Shown here piece after piece: positions 24,104 to 35,228 of a stretch of 64,000 nt of DNA. The notes under the pieces are model-generated. The model saw nothing but the letters and a program-made list of their open reading frames with translations, was not told where the DNA came from and searched no databases. Source of the DNA: Lysobacter gummosus (GTDB lineage Bacteria; Pseudomonadota; Gammaproteobacteria; Xanthomonadales; Xanthomonadaceae); assembly GCF_001442805.1 (NCBI RefSeq), contig NZ_CP011131.1:2480001-2544000 (forward strand), read 5' to 3'. Position 1 is the stretch's first letter. Every line of letters begins with the position of its first letter. Made by a program: the position numbers and the translations under genes.

Positions 24104-25156
24104 ATGAGCCGCCGACCTCCCAATCCCAGCCTCGACCCGCGCGCGCGGCAATTGCTGCGCACGCTGATCGGCCGCTATATCCACAGCGGCGAGCCGGTCG
24201 GGTCGCAGACGCTGGCCCGGCACGCCGGGCTCGACGTCAGCGCGGCGACGATCCGCAACATCCTGTCCGACCTGGAAGATGCCGGCCTGCTCAGCGCGCC
24301 GCATTCCTCCGCCGGCCGCATCCCGACTTCGCAGGGCTACCGGCTGTTCGTCGATTCGCTGCTGCAGGTGCGGCCGCTGCCGGACGGCGAGGTCGCGCGG
24401 CTGCGCAGCGAGCTGCCTTCGGGTACCGGTACCCAGGCCTTGCTCGGCAGCGCCTCGGAGCTGTTGTCGGCGATGACCCACTTCGTCGGCGTGGTCAGCG
24501 TGCCCAAGCGCGAGCAGTTCGCGTTCCGGCGCATCGATTTCGTGCCGCTCGACGCGCAACGGGTGCTGGCGATCCTGGTCTTCGCCGATCAGGACGTGCA
24601 GAACCGCATCATCCAGACCCGCCGGCCCTACGAAGCCGGCGAGCTGGAACGGGTCGGCAATTACCTCAACGCCCATTTCGCCGGCCGCCCGGTGGCCGAG
24701 ATCCGCGCCACCTTGCTGCTGGAACTGCGCAACGCCCAGTCCGAGATGCAGACGCTGCTGGCGCAGTCGGTGGAACTGGCCGAGCAGGTGCTGACCCCGG
24801 ACGGCGACGACATGGTCCTGGCCGGGCAGACCCGGCTGATGGGCGTGCAGGAGCTGGCCGACCTGGACCGGCTGCGCGAGCTGTTCGAGGCGTTCGCGCG
24901 CAAACGCGAAATCCTGCAGTTGCTCGAACGCACCGTGCAGGCGCCGGGCGTGCGCATCTTCATCGGGGAGGAAACCGGGCTGGCGCCGCTGGAAGGCGTG
25001 TCGCTGGTGACCGCGCCGTACACCGCCGGCGGGCGGGTGCTGGGCGTGCTCGGGGTGATCGGGCCGACCCGCATGGCCTACGACCGGGTGATCCCGGTGG
25101 TGCAGGCCGCGGCCGATGCGCTGGGCAATGCGTTTCAGACGACCGAGGCCGAGTAA
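24104..25156 (+). CDS. hrcA: Heat-inducible transcription repressor HrcA
   Basis: A 350-residue repressor of class I heat-shock genes that binds CIRCE elements. The N-terminal winged helix (LDPRARQLLRTLIGRYIHSG, EPVGSQTLARHAGLDVSAAT, IRNILSDLEDAGLLSAPHSS, AGRIPTSQGYRLFVD) is textbook HrcA. The GAF-like dimer domain and the C-terminal IGEETGLAPLEGVSLVTAPY segment follow. ATG 24104 fits the family's short N-terminus. No CIRCE is seen in this cluster, so its targets (probably groESL) lie elsewhere. It heads the hrcA-grpE-dnaK-dnaJ cluster. Confidence 0.96.
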   Translation: MSRRPPNPSLDPRARQLLRTLIGRYIHSGEPVGSQTLARHAGLDVSAATIRNILSDLEDAGLLSAPHSSAGRIPTSQGYRLFVDSLLQVRPLPDGEVARLRSELPSGTGTQALLGSASELLSAMTHFVGVVSVPKREQFAFRRIDFVPLDAQRVLAILVFADQDVQNRIIQTRRPYEAGELERVGNYLNAHFAGRPVAEIRATLLLELRNAQSEMQTLLAQSVELAEQVLTPDGDDMVLAGQTRLMGVQELADLDRLRELFEAFARKREILQLLERTVQAPGVRIFIGEETGLAPLEGVSLVTAPYTAGGRVLGVLGVIGPTRMAYDRVIPVVQAAADALGNAFQTTEAE

Positions 25157-25270
25157 GCCGCCGTCTTCAGCGTTCGCGGCCGGACCCCGCATGCGCCCGG
25201 ATTGTCCCGAAACCGCTCCCGCACGCCGCAGCTGAGCGCCGATCCCGTACGATCGCCGCAGATCCCGGCA

Positions 25271-25298
25271 CTTGAATGCCCCCGTGCCGGCCCCATAG
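25271..25298 (+). promoter_or_regulatory. Sigma-32 heat-shock promoter of grpE
   Basis: CTTGAAT (25271-25277), 13 bp, CCCCATAG (25291-25298). This is very close to the RpoH consensus CTTGAAA-N13-CCCCATNT. The predicted TSS is near 25305, 28 bp before grpE. Confidence 0.88.
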
Positions 25299-25332
25299 CT
25301 GGCCCTGTCGCGGAAAACCGCCAGGAACCAGC

Positions 25333-25848
25333 ATGAACCAAAACGATCCCAACCCCGACTTGAACCTCGACGCCCAGGACCCGGCGCCGGTCGCCGAGCT
25401 GTCCGAGGTCGAGACCCTGCGCGCCGAGCTGAACAAACTGCGCGAGGATTCGCTGCGCGAACGCGCCGAGCTCGACAACCAGCGCAAGCGCGTGGCGCGC
25501 GATATCGAGATGGCGCGCAAATTCGCCAATGAGCGCCTGCTCGGCGCCCTGCTGCCGGTGATCGACAGCCTGGAAGCCGGCCTGGCCATCGCCGGCAACG
25601 AGGCCGGCGCGTTGCGCGAAGGCATGGAGCTGACCCTGCGCCAGCTGCTCAAGGTGGCCGACGACAACGGCCTGGTCGCGGTCGACCCCGCCGGCCAGCC
25701 CTTCAATCCGGAGCACCACCAGGCCATGAGCATGGTGCCGGCGCCGGGCGTGGCTCCGAATCACGTGGTCCAGGTCTACCAGAAGGGCTGGCTGCTCAAC
25801 GACCGCCTGCTGCGCCCGGCCCTGGTCGTGGTCGCCCAGGACGGCTGA
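25333..25848 (+). CDS. grpE: Nucleotide exchange factor GrpE
   Basis: A 171-residue co-chaperone that releases ADP from DnaK. The N-terminal acidic/disordered segment is followed by a long dimer helix ([40 protein letters not shown]) and the beta domain with [20 protein letters not shown] and [24 protein letters not shown] 25333 has a CAGGAA ribosome site. A sigma-32 promoter lies directly upstream. Confidence 0.96.
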   Translation: MNQNDPNPDLNLDAQDPAPVAELSEVETLRAELNKLREDSLRERAELDNQRKRVARDIEMARKFANERLLGALLPVIDSLEAGLAIAGNEAGALREGMELTLRQLLKVADDNGLVAVDPAGQPFNPEHHQAMSMVPAPGVAPNHVVQVYQKGWLLNDRLLRPALVVVAQDG

Positions 25849-25944
25849 ATCGCAAGACGCATCCGCGCCGCGGCGGGGGCCGTGAGGGCATGGATCGCGA
25901 GCTTCACCCAAGGCAACAACAATTGAGGGGAACGGGCACGGGCG

Positions 25945-25973
25945 CTTGAACTGCCCGGCACCGGGCCCCAAAT
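25945..25973 (+). promoter_or_regulatory. Sigma-32 heat-shock promoter of dnaK
   Basis: CTTGAAC (25945-25951), 14 bp, CCCCAAAT (25966-25973) in the grpE-dnaK gap. It matches the RpoH consensus well and would give dnaK its own heat-inducible transcript. Confidence 0.85.
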
Positions 25974-26043
25974 AGCCAACATCGGCGGCCTGCAGCACCA
26001 CGCGCCGCCCCCAACATTCAAGCATTGAGAGAGGGAGCTACAT

Positions 26044-27962
<1,919 letters not shown>

Positions 27963-28125
27963 GCCGGGAATTGGGAATGGGGAATCGGAAATCGTGGTGG
28001 GGCTTGAGCATGCGGCCCGCCATCGACCCGGTTCCCCGTTCTTGTATCCGTAGCCGGCGCCGGGCCACCCGGGTCTCCGGCTTTTGCTCCAACGATTCCC
28101 AATTCTCGATTCTCGATTCCCGCCC

Positions 28126-29259
28126 ATGAGCAAACGCGACTACTACGAAGTGCTGGGCGTTGCGCGCAACGCCAGCGACGACGACCTCAAGAAGGCCTAT
28201 CGCCGCTGCGCGATGAAACACCACCCGGACCGCAATCCGGGCGATTCGGCCGCCGAGGCCGCGTTCAAGGAATGCAAGGAGGCCTACGAGGTCCTGGCCG
28301 ACGCCAACAAGCGCCGCGCCTACGACCAGCACGGCCACGCCGCGTTCGAACACGGCATGGGCGGCAACGGCGGCGGCGGTCCCGGCTTCGCCGACATGGG
28401 CGATATCTTCGGCGACATCTTCGGGAATATTTTCGGCGGAGGCGGCGGCGGAGCGCGCGGCCCGCGTCGCGGCGCCGACATCGGCTACGTGATGGAGCTG
28501 TCGCTGGAAGAAGCGGTCGGCGGCGTCGAGAAGCAGATCGAAATCCCGACCCTGGACGCGTGCGAGAGCTGCAAGGGCAGCGGCTCGTCCGACGGCAAGG
28601 TCGAGACCTGCACTACCTGCAACGGTCGCGGCCAGGTGCGTTTCCAGCGCGGCATCTTCTCGATGCAGCAGGCCTGCCCGCATTGCAACGGTCGCGGCCA
28701 GACCATCGCCAATCCCTGCGGCGACTGCCACGGCCAGGGCCGGATCGAGCGCACCAAGACCTTGTCGGTGAAGATTCCCGCCGGCGTGGACAACGGCGAC
28801 CGCATCCGCCTGACCGGCGAAGGCGAGGCCGGCCCAGCCGGTTCGCCGCCGGGCGACCTTTACGTGGAAGTGCGCGTGCGCGAGCACGACATCTTCCAGC
28901 GCGACGGCGACGATCTGCACTGCGATGTGCCGATCCGCATTTCGCAGGCCGCGCTGGGCGACATCATCCGCGTGCCGACCCTGGGCGGCGAAGTCGAGCT
29001 GCGCATTCCCTTCGAAACCCAGAGCGGCAAGCTGTTCCGTCTGCGCGACAAGGGCGTCAAGTCGGTGCGCAGCCGCAAGACCGGCGACCTGTACTGCCGC
29101 GTCGTGGTCGAGACCCCGGTCAACCTGACCGTGGAGCAGCGCGAGCTGCTGGAGAAATTCGAAGCCACCTTCGTCGGTGAGGGCGCGCGCAAGCATTCCC
29201 CCCGTTCCTCGACCTTCCTCGATGGGGTCAAGGGATTTTGGGACCGGATGACGTCTTGA
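28126..29259 (+). CDS. dnaJ: Co-chaperone DnaJ (Hsp40)
   Basis: A 377-residue type I Hsp40. The J domain (residues 4-70) keeps the HPD motif in [12 protein letters not shown] Gly/Phe-rich stretch ([20 protein letters not shown]) follows. Four zinc-finger repeats are visible: [32 protein letters not shown]. The C-terminal peptide-binding and dimer domains end in [13 protein letters not shown]. The 163-bp gap after dnaK holds an imperfect inverted pair of GGGAATCG-type words at about 27965-27992 and 28093-28122 and only a weak CTTGAGC-type promoter match, so read-through from dnaK is likely. Confidence 0.97.
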   Translation: MSKRDYYEVLGVARNASDDDLKKAYRRCAMKHHPDRNPGDSAAEAAFKECKEAYEVLADANKRRAYDQHGHAAFEHGMGGNGGGGPGFADMGDIFGDIFGNIFGGGGGGARGPRRGADIGYVMELSLEEAVGGVEKQIEIPTLDACESCKGSGSSDGKVETCTTCNGRGQVRFQRGIFSMQQACPHCNGRGQTIANPCGDCHGQGRIERTKTLSVKIPAGVDNGDRIRLTGEGEAGPAGSPPGDLYVEVRVREHDIFQRDGDDLHCDVPIRISQAALGDIIRVPTLGGEVELRIPFETQSGKLFRLRDKGVKSVRSRKTGDLYCRVVVETPVNLTVEQRELLEKFEATFVGEGARKHSPRSSTFLDGVKGFWDRMTS

Positions 29260-29296
29260 GCTGACGTTATAGCGGTGAAAATCGAAGCGGTGCGAG

Positions 29297-29319
29297 AAAG
29301 GGGCTTCGGCTCCTTTTTT
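29297..29319 (+). terminator. dnaJ terminator
   Basis: AAAGGGGC-TTCG-GCTCCTTT stem with a stable TTCG tetraloop followed by further T residues (29297-29319). It ends the heat-shock cluster. Confidence 0.85.
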
Positions 29320-29383
29320 GTGGGTGGGTTTCGGGGCAGGTGAGCTGCTGTTGGCCAAGAGCCTGTGCAATGTCTCTCCAGGC

Positions 29384-29625
29384 CGTCATTCCCGCGAACG
29401 CGGGCTCCGCCTTCATCGGCGGAGCCGAACATCTAGAGACTTCGGCCCCATCCCTCCAGGCCGTCATTCCCGCGAATGCGGGCTCCGCTTTACTTCGGCG
29501 GAGCCGAACATCCAGAGACTTCAGCGCCATCCCTCCGGGCCGTCATTCCCGCGAACGCGGGAATCCAGTGACTTCAAACGCTCTCGCACGAAAGGCACTG
29601 GATTCCCGCGTTCGCGGGAATGACG
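29384..29625. repeat. Interspersed palindromic repeat array 3 (two units + hairpin)
   Basis: Units at 29384-29461 (78 bp) and 29462-29540 (79 bp) are followed by the 85-bp hairpin 29541-29625. Same orientation as array 2. It fills the gap between dnaJ and the convergent effector-like gene. Confidence 0.92.
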
Positions 29626-29662
29626 AGCAAAAAACACGGTGGCTCGAAACTTGACGAGACCC

Positions 29663-32386
29663 TCAGACAGTCGGCCCGGCATGAGTCGGCGCGTTCTGAG
29701 TACGCTGCGCCGCCTCCTGCGCAAGCTGCCGCTCCTGCTGCTGATTGAAAGCCAAGGTCTCCCGCACCGTCGCCTGCACCGCCGGCGCCGGCTCGTTGAC
29801 GTTCACCGACGCCTTGAAGCCCGGCGTATCGCCGACTACCCACAAGGTGTCGCCGGTCATCTTCACGGCGGCGATCTTGCCGGCATCGGTGATGCCGTCC
29901 TTCTTCGCCAGCAACATCGCCTGGGCGACGTGGTCGTCGGAGATCTGCGGCGGCGCGCCGGTGCGGATCTTGGCGAACATCGCTTGATCGGCCGAAGGCA
30001 ATTGCTGCAGCGGCGAGACCGCGGCGCGTTGGTCCGACGGCAAGCCGGGCGCGGAAATGCTGCCGGTGGATGTCGCCGGGTCCGGCGCCTTGACCTCGGG
30101 TTTCGTCGCCGCTGCCGGCGCCGGGGCGCTCAATGCGGCTTTTTCCGCCTGCTTGATCTCGTCGGACGTGGTGATGCCCTTGGGCACCATCTTGCTGTCG
30201 GACAGGATCCCGTCGCGGCCGTCGTCCATCATCGTGACGATGGCGCTGTTGGGCCCCGGGCGGCCGGTCTTGGGGTCGGGCTGCAGCGTCAGCGAGTACG
30301 GATGCCCCGCCTGAGCCAGGCCGCCGCGCGCATGCGTGGCGGCGACCGCGGCGGTCGCCGCGTCGATCTGCGCCTCGGTGCGCGGCACGCCGGCGTTGGC
30401 GTAGGCGCCGGCGACCATGCCGCGCATGCTCATGGGCTGGGGCAGGGTGGGATGGGCGAGTGCCTCGGCGGCGAGCGCGGAGAACTCCTGCAGACCGGCG
30501 CGCTGGCTTTGGTAGGTGGCGTTCAATTCGTCGCGGATATTGCCGCTGGCCTGATTGGTGCCGTAGATCATGCCCGGCGTCGTCCACTCGCCGTTGGCGC
30601 CGCGCGTGTAGGTGTCGCCGTCGGAAGCCTGCAGCGATTCGGTCTTGGCCGCGGCGTCCTTCACCGCCGCCGGCACGTCGCCGTTCTGCTTCCAGCCGAA
30701 CTGGTTGTAGGCCACCTGATAGCGCGCGGCGACCGCCGCGGGCGTGTTGGCGGCGTTCTCGGCGATGATCAGTTTCGCGCTCTGGTCCAGTTCCGCCGCG
30801 CGCTGCGGATTGGCGGTTTCGGTGTGGCTGATCTTGATGCCGTGTTCCAGCCGGTCATCGACGACTTCGCGCTTCCAGGCATGGCTCTGCGGATCGCGCG
30901 TCCAGTTGCCGCCGCCGTCGATGCTGTGGGTGTCGCCCTTGCCGGGCGGTAGCGAATACGGATTCTGCGGCGTGCGCGCATTGCTCAGGCCCAACTCGTA
31001 GGAGGCGTTGGCCGACTTGTAGTTCAACTCGTTGGCCAGGACGTCGCCGGCCACGTAACGCACCTTGCTGTAGGTCGCCGCGCCGTTGTCCGCGCCCACC
31101 GTCGTGCTGGCCTTGACCTGCTCGGTCTGCGCCACGCGCGTCCAGGCCGCTTTCTCGTCCTTGGGATCGCGGCTCCACTCGTTGCCGTCGCGATCCTTCT
31201 GGGTGAAGACCCGGTCGATGTCTTTCTGCTGGGCCCATTTCTCGCCCCACACCGCGCCGCCGATGCCGCCGGCGATGCCGCCGATGGCGCCGGTGACCAG
31301 CGCGCCGGGACCGGTTTCCGAACCGGCCACCAGGCCATAGCCGGCGCCGGCCAGAAAGCCGCCGGCGATGCCGCCGCCGATACCGCCGACATTGCGGCCG
31401 ATGAAATGGGTACGGGCCGATTCGGCGCCGGTGGTGTTGCCCTGCGACTCCAGCTTCATCACCTGATGGCCGGTGGTGACGAAGTCGTAGGCCAGCGCGG
31501 CCGCGCCGACCACCGCCGCGCCTTTCATGACCGTGCCCGGACGCAGGCCGCGGGCGACGCCGGCGGCCTCGCCGGTGAGCGCGGCTTCGCCCACGCTTGC
31601 CGCCGGCGCGGTCAGGCCGGTGGGCGCGCGGGCGAGGCCGGCGCCGGTCAGTTCGGCGGCGGGGGTGAATTTCGCCGCGTCGGCGCCCAGGGTCGCGACC
31701 GCTTCGCGCGACAGCGTGACCTTGGTGACCGTCGTGCCGGCGTTCTCCGGCGCCACGAAAATACCCTTGGGCGCGGCCTCGATGAACTGCGCCTGCACTT
31801 TCGGCAGCACCGCATCGGCGCCGCCCTTGCTGTAGAGCGTCTTCAACTCGGCCGTGGGCTGCCCGCCCAGGGTGCGGACATTGGGATTGTCGAGGACCGC
31901 CGGCAGTTCGACCTTGCCGAACACGCGCTCGATGTTGGCGTTGCTGGCGATGACCTTGATATCGCCGCGCAGGGAACCGGCGAATTCATGCGAGGCTTCG
32001 CCCCACAACGAACCTTCCAGCGAAGTCGCGCTGCGCGCGGCGGCATTGGGATTGCCGTAGAGCAGATCGCCCGCGGATTTTCCCGCCTGGGCCAAGTCCT
32101 GGCCTTGCCCCATGAAGATGCGTTCGGCGGTGTCGCGGATCGCCTTCTCGACTTGCTTGTCGCCCAGGAATTGCGCGCGCGGCGTGTTGTTGATGATCGG
32201 CTCGCCGGTCTTGCTCGCCAGTTCCAGCGCGATGCTTTCCGACGACACGCTGCCCACCGGGCGACTGTAGAGAATGCCGCCTTCGCCCACCGCCTTGGCC
32301 GGGAACTCGCGTGCGATCGCCTGCACTTCCTCCAGCGTCGCGGCTTTCCTGATCCGTCGTATCTGCTCGGAATAATCGTCGCTCAT
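29663..32386 (-). CDS. Putative type IV secretion effector with XVIPCD-like C-terminus
   Basis: A 907-residue modular protein. The N-terminal 215 residues (SSESIALELASKTGEPIINN, WGEASHEFAGSLRGDIKVIA, then FGKVELPAVLDNPNVRTLGG) form a compact domain with a polymorphic-toxin look; its activity is not recognised. Residues about 280-385 are a hydrophobic glycine-zipper region (GGIGGGIAGGFLAGAGYGLV). The middle has repeated W-containing linkers (DGNEWSRDP, GGGNWTRDP, ANGEWTTPG). The last 110 residues (LPSADQAMFAKIRTGAPPQI, AQAMLLAKKDGITDAGKIAA, GDTLWVVG, then a Gln-rich NQQQERQLAQEAAQ tail) match the XVIPCD pattern that targets Xanthomonadaceae effectors to the bactericidal VirB/D4 machine. Its start overlaps the stop of a small upstream gene. 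Confidence 0.72.
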   Translation of the reverse strand: MSDDYSEQIRRIRKAATLEEVQAIAREFPAKAVGEGGILYSRPVGSVSSESIALELASKTGEPIINNTPRAQFLGDKQVEKAIRDTAERIFMGQGQDLAQAGKSAGDLLYGNPNAAARSATSLEGSLWGEASHEFAGSLRGDIKVIASNANIERVFGKVELPAVLDNPNVRTLGGQPTAELKTLYSKGGADAVLPKVQAQFIEAAPKGIFVAPENAGTTVTKVTLSREAVATLGADAAKFTPAAELTGAGLARAPTGLTAPAASVGEAALTGEAAGVARGLRPGTVMKGAAVVGAAALAYDFVTTGHQVMKLESQGNTTGAESARTHFIGRNVGGIGGGIAGGFLAGAGYGLVAGSETGPGALVTGAIGGIAGGIGGAVWGEKWAQQKDIDRVFTQKDRDGNEWSRDPKDEKAAWTRVAQTEQVKASTTVGADNGAATYSKVRYVAGDVLANELNYKSANASYELGLSNARTPQNPYSLPPGKGDTHSIDGGGNWTRDPQSHAWKREVVDDRLEHGIKISHTETANPQRAAELDQSAKLIIAENAANTPAAVAARYQVAYNQFGWKQNGDVPAAVKDAAAKTESLQASDGDTYTRGANGEWTTPGMIYGTNQASGNIRDELNATYQSQRAGLQEFSALAAEALAHPTLPQPMSMRGMVAGAYANAGVPRTEAQIDAATAAVAATHARGGLAQAGHPYSLTLQPDPKTGRPGPNSAIVTMMDDGRDGILSDSKMVPKGITTSDEIKQAEKAALSAPAPAAATKPEVKAPDPATSTGSISAPGLPSDQRAAVSPLQQLPSADQAMFAKIRTGAPPQISDDHVAQAMLLAKKDGITDAGKIAAVKMTGDTLWVVGDTPGFKASVNVNEPAPAVQATVRETLAFNQQQERQLAQEAAQRTQNAPTHAGPTV

Positions 32387-32808
32387 GACGCGTACTCCTC
32401 ATCCTTGAGCAGCGCCCAACCGTCGCGGAAGATCACCTCGCCCATGAAGCGCGCGTTCGGATACTCCATCAGCAGGTGCGGGCGGTCGGCGAAGCGGGTG
32501 CCGGCGTCGATCAGCTGCACGATCAGCGCATGGATGGCCGCGATCTGCGCGCCGGTGAAGGTGCGGCAGGCATCGAGCATCGGGATGCCGACGTCGTCGC
32601 TGGCGTAGCCGAACGACACCACTTCGATGTTGTAGTCGTTGTTGTTCGGCAGGAAGGCGCGGGCGATTTCGCCGAAGTGTTCCGTGCCGGCCACATCGAT
32701 GGCGAAGGTTTCGTGACCTTGCTCGTCGGCGCCGCGCACGCCGCCGGAAAACCTCGCTCGGCCCTGGGGGAACTGCACCCAGTCGAACGGGGGATCAAAG
32801 GGTTCCAT
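32383..32808 (-). CDS. Small acidic protein, putative immunity or partner of the effector
   Basis: A 141-residue soluble protein with no recognised family. It starts MEPFDPPFDWVQFPQGRARF and contains AIDVAGTEHFGEIARAFLPN, YASDDVGIPMLDACRTFTGA and a C-terminal ARFMGEVIFRDGWALLKDEE. ATG 32808 has GGAG 8-11 bp upstream; ATG 32832 is an alternative. Its stop overlaps the effector start by 4 bp, so the two are translated together. Known X-Tfi immunity proteins usually have lipoprotein or secretion signals because their targets are periplasmic; this one has none. It may therefore guard a cytosolic activity, or serve as an adaptor. Both are inferences. Confidence 0.6.
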   Translation of the reverse strand: MEPFDPPFDWVQFPQGRARFSGGVRGADEQGHETFAIDVAGTEHFGEIARAFLPNNNDYNIEVVSFGYASDDVGIPMLDACRTFTGAQIAAIHALIVQLIDAGTRFADRPHLLMEYPNARFMGEVIFRDGWALLKDEEYAS

Positions 32809-33180
32809 GCCTGTTTCTCCTTGGTAGGCCATCGAAAATTCCGGCTTCCGACGTACGGACGGCTCATGGGTTGCGCCGGACCACGGTATGGATGATGCCA
32901 CGCCCGTTCTCCGGCGGCATCGGGGCGGCAGCGACGAGGTGCCATCGTTGACCCCAACGACGACGGCCATGGCCTCGCCGGGTCGAAACGCCGTACGTCC
33001 GGCCGCCGGACAGCACGGAGCGGGAGCGCGTCCGCATCGTCTATCCACCGACAGCACGGCGCCCCAACGGCCGCGACACGTATCTCAAAATGCGAAGTGA
33101 TGTGGTAGAACTTCTGCGCGCCCGCCGACCGGCGCAGCGGCTGCGGCCGCTCACCCACACATGGATCAGGGGAAGAAGGG
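32809..33180. other. Divergent intergenic region, no gene seen
   Basis: 372 bp between the effector-partner gene and the DUF3857 gene. Short open frames have no domain-like content. It must hold both divergent promoters, but no clear motif stands out. A GATCAGGGGAAG ribosome-site-like stretch precedes ATG 33181. Confidence 0.5.
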
Positions 33181-35109
33181 ATGCACACCACCACACTGCG
33201 GCTGTTCGCCGTCACCGCGCTGGCCCTGGCGAGCGCGTCCGCGCTGGCGCAGAACGCCGCGCCGGCGAAAACTGCGTCTGCCGCCAAGGCCGCCGCCAAG
33301 CCCGAAGCCGCCGACGAAGCGCCGGCGCGGGTCGAGCGCCAGCACATCAGCTACACCGTCCAGGCCGACGGCTCCTACATCGAGCAGCGCGAGTCCGCGC
33401 TGAAGGTGCTGCAGGCGCCGGCGATCGAGCGCGCCAAGCACGAGTCGATCAGCTACAGCGCCAGCATCCAGACCCTGGAAGTGACCGAGGCCTACACCCG
33501 CAAGGCCGACGGCCGCCGCGTCGATGTGCCCAAGTCGAATTTCCAGGTCGAGACCAACGAAGGCCGCGCCGGCGGCGGGCCGGCGTTCTCCGACATCGCC
33601 ACCACCAGCCTGGTGTTTCCCGATGTCGAAGTCGGCGACACGGTGGTGGTCAATTACAAGCTGATCGGCAAACAGCCGATGTTCGATCGCCAGTTCTCGG
33701 TGCTCGACAACGTCAGCGCGAATTCCTACCAGGGCGACTTGAAAGTCCGGATCGATACGCCGGCCAGCCTGTGGTCGCAGAACCGGACCTTCGGCGCGAT
33801 GAAGCAGGTGCGCGATGAGACCGTCGGCGACCGTCATATCGTCGAATGGACCTACCAGAACCTGACGCCGGCGAAAGACACGCGCCGCGATTATTCGGTT
33901 TACAAGGTCGAGGATTTCCCCGGCTACGCGTTCTCGACCTTCCGCAACTACGGCCAGATCGCCGCCGCCTACGGCGAACGCGCGCTGCCCAAGGCCGCGC
34001 CGACGCCGCGCGTGCGCAAGCTGGCGGACGAAATCGCCGCCGGCAAGAAAGATCAGCGCGAGGTGGCGAAGGCGCTGTACGAGTGGGTGTCCACCAACAT
34101 CCAGTACGCCGGCAACTGCATCGGCCTGGGCGCGGTGGTGCCGCGCGATCAGGAGTTCGTGCTCGACAACCGCATCGGCGACTGCAAGGACCACGCGACC
34201 TTGCTGCAGGCCTTGCTCGCGGCCAAGAACGTGCCGGCGACGCAGGCGCTGATCAATGCCGGCAACGTCTATCAGCTGCCGGATATCCCGGTCGCTTCCA
34301 GCGTCAATCACGTGCTCAATTATCTGCCCGGGCTGGATCTGTACGTGGACGCCACCGCCAAGGGCATTCCGTTCGGCGATCTGCCCGTCGCGGTCGCCGG
34401 CAAGCCGGTGCTGCGCGTGGATCAGCCCGAATTGAAGGCCGCCACCGCGCCGTTGTCGTCCAAGCGCAATCGCCAGCGCATGGTCACCGATCTGATCGTG
34501 CAGGAGGACGGTTCGGTCAAGGGCAAGGTCGAGGTCGAGCTGGAAGGCCAGCCGGCGATCGAAACCCGCGCGGCGTTCCGCAAAGTGCGCGAGAAAGACT
34601 CGCAGGAGATGATCAAGAAGTACTTCGAGGCCGGCGGCTTGAGCGCGCAGGGTTCGTTCACTCAGGACGATCCGCAGGCCTTGCTCGACAAGCATCGCTA
34701 CAGCGCGCAGTTCGAGGTCAAGCAGATGCTGCCGGTGCCGGGCGCGTTCCCGGTCGCGCCGCTGTTCTTCAATCCCATGCCCGTGGCCACGTTCGCCAGC
34801 TCGGCGCAGTACGACGACAGCGTGTACGAAAGCGAAGGGCAGTGCATCGGCGGGCGTTCGGAGGAGATCTACCGGATCGAGTTTCCGGCGACGATGAAGG
34901 TGATCGCGGTGCCGCCGGATGCGCGCCAGGAATGGGAGGGTTCCAGCTACGAGGCCAAGTACACGCTCAAGGGCAATGTGCTGGAAGCGCGGCGGGTGAT
35001 CGTGGACGCCAGCCAGGGGCCGGTGTGCACGCAGGCGCACAACCGCGGCTACCAGCAGTTCGCGAAGAAAGTGCTGCCGAATCTGAAGGCGCAGTTGGTG
35101 TATCAGTAA
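33181..35109 (+). CDS. Exported DUF3857 + transglutaminase-like protein
   Basis: A 642-residue protein with a Sec signal peptide (residues 1-23, cut after ASALA). The region 50-230 is a DUF3857 beta domain (ERQHISYTVQADGSYIEQRE). The transglutaminase-like domain has an apparently complete triad: Cys335 (RIGDCKDHATLL), His377 (SVNHVLNYL) and Asp390 (LYVDATAKG). A C-terminal DUF2135-like beta region follows. Such proteins are common in Bacteroidetes and Xanthomonadaceae and are probably periplasmic; whether they act as cross-linkers, peptidases or peptide binders is unknown. It stands alone between divergent and downstream units. Confidence 0.82.
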   Translation: MHTTTLRLFAVTALALASASALAQNAAPAKTASAAKAAAKPEAADEAPARVERQHISYTVQADGSYIEQRESALKVLQAPAIERAKHESISYSASIQTLEVTEAYTRKADGRRVDVPKSNFQVETNEGRAGGGPAFSDIATTSLVFPDVEVGDTVVVNYKLIGKQPMFDRQFSVLDNVSANSYQGDLKVRIDTPASLWSQNRTFGAMKQVRDETVGDRHIVEWTYQNLTPAKDTRRDYSVYKVEDFPGYAFSTFRNYGQIAAAYGERALPKAAPTPRVRKLADEIAAGKKDQREVAKALYEWVSTNIQYAGNCIGLGAVVPRDQEFVLDNRIGDCKDHATLLQALLAAKNVPATQALINAGNVYQLPDIPVASSVNHVLNYLPGLDLYVDATAKGIPFGDLPVAVAGKPVLRVDQPELKAATAPLSSKRNRQRMVTDLIVQEDGSVKGKVEVELEGQPAIETRAAFRKVREKDSQEMIKKYFEAGGLSAQGSFTQDDPQALLDKHRYSAQFEVKQMLPVPGAFPVAPLFFNPMPVATFASSAQYDDSVYESEGQCIGGRSEEIYRIEFPATMKVIAVPPDARQEWEGSSYEAKYTLKGNVLEARRVIVDASQGPVCTQAHNRGYQQFAKKVLPNLKAQLVYQ

Positions 35110-35228
35110 GCGCGGAGCGTGCCGGCGCGGTGCCGCGGCGATCGCGCTTTGAGGCAAGCCACGACCGGCGCCGCGCTTTTCGCGCGCGGCGCTTGTCGCC
35201 AAGGGCGCGCAGCGGCTAGCCTGCGCGC

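Noticed and set aside
30460..30768. Arg-rich plus-strand frame inside the effector gene
   Set aside because: Antisense to the effector and composed of low-complexity Arg/Ala/Pro, as expected of an out-of-frame GC-rich translation.
35168..35192. Rho-independent terminator after the DUF3857 gene
   Set aside because: A GCGCCGCGC/GCGCGGCGC stem exists, but there is no U-tract and it lies 37 bp upstream of the dapB region, so its role is uncertain.
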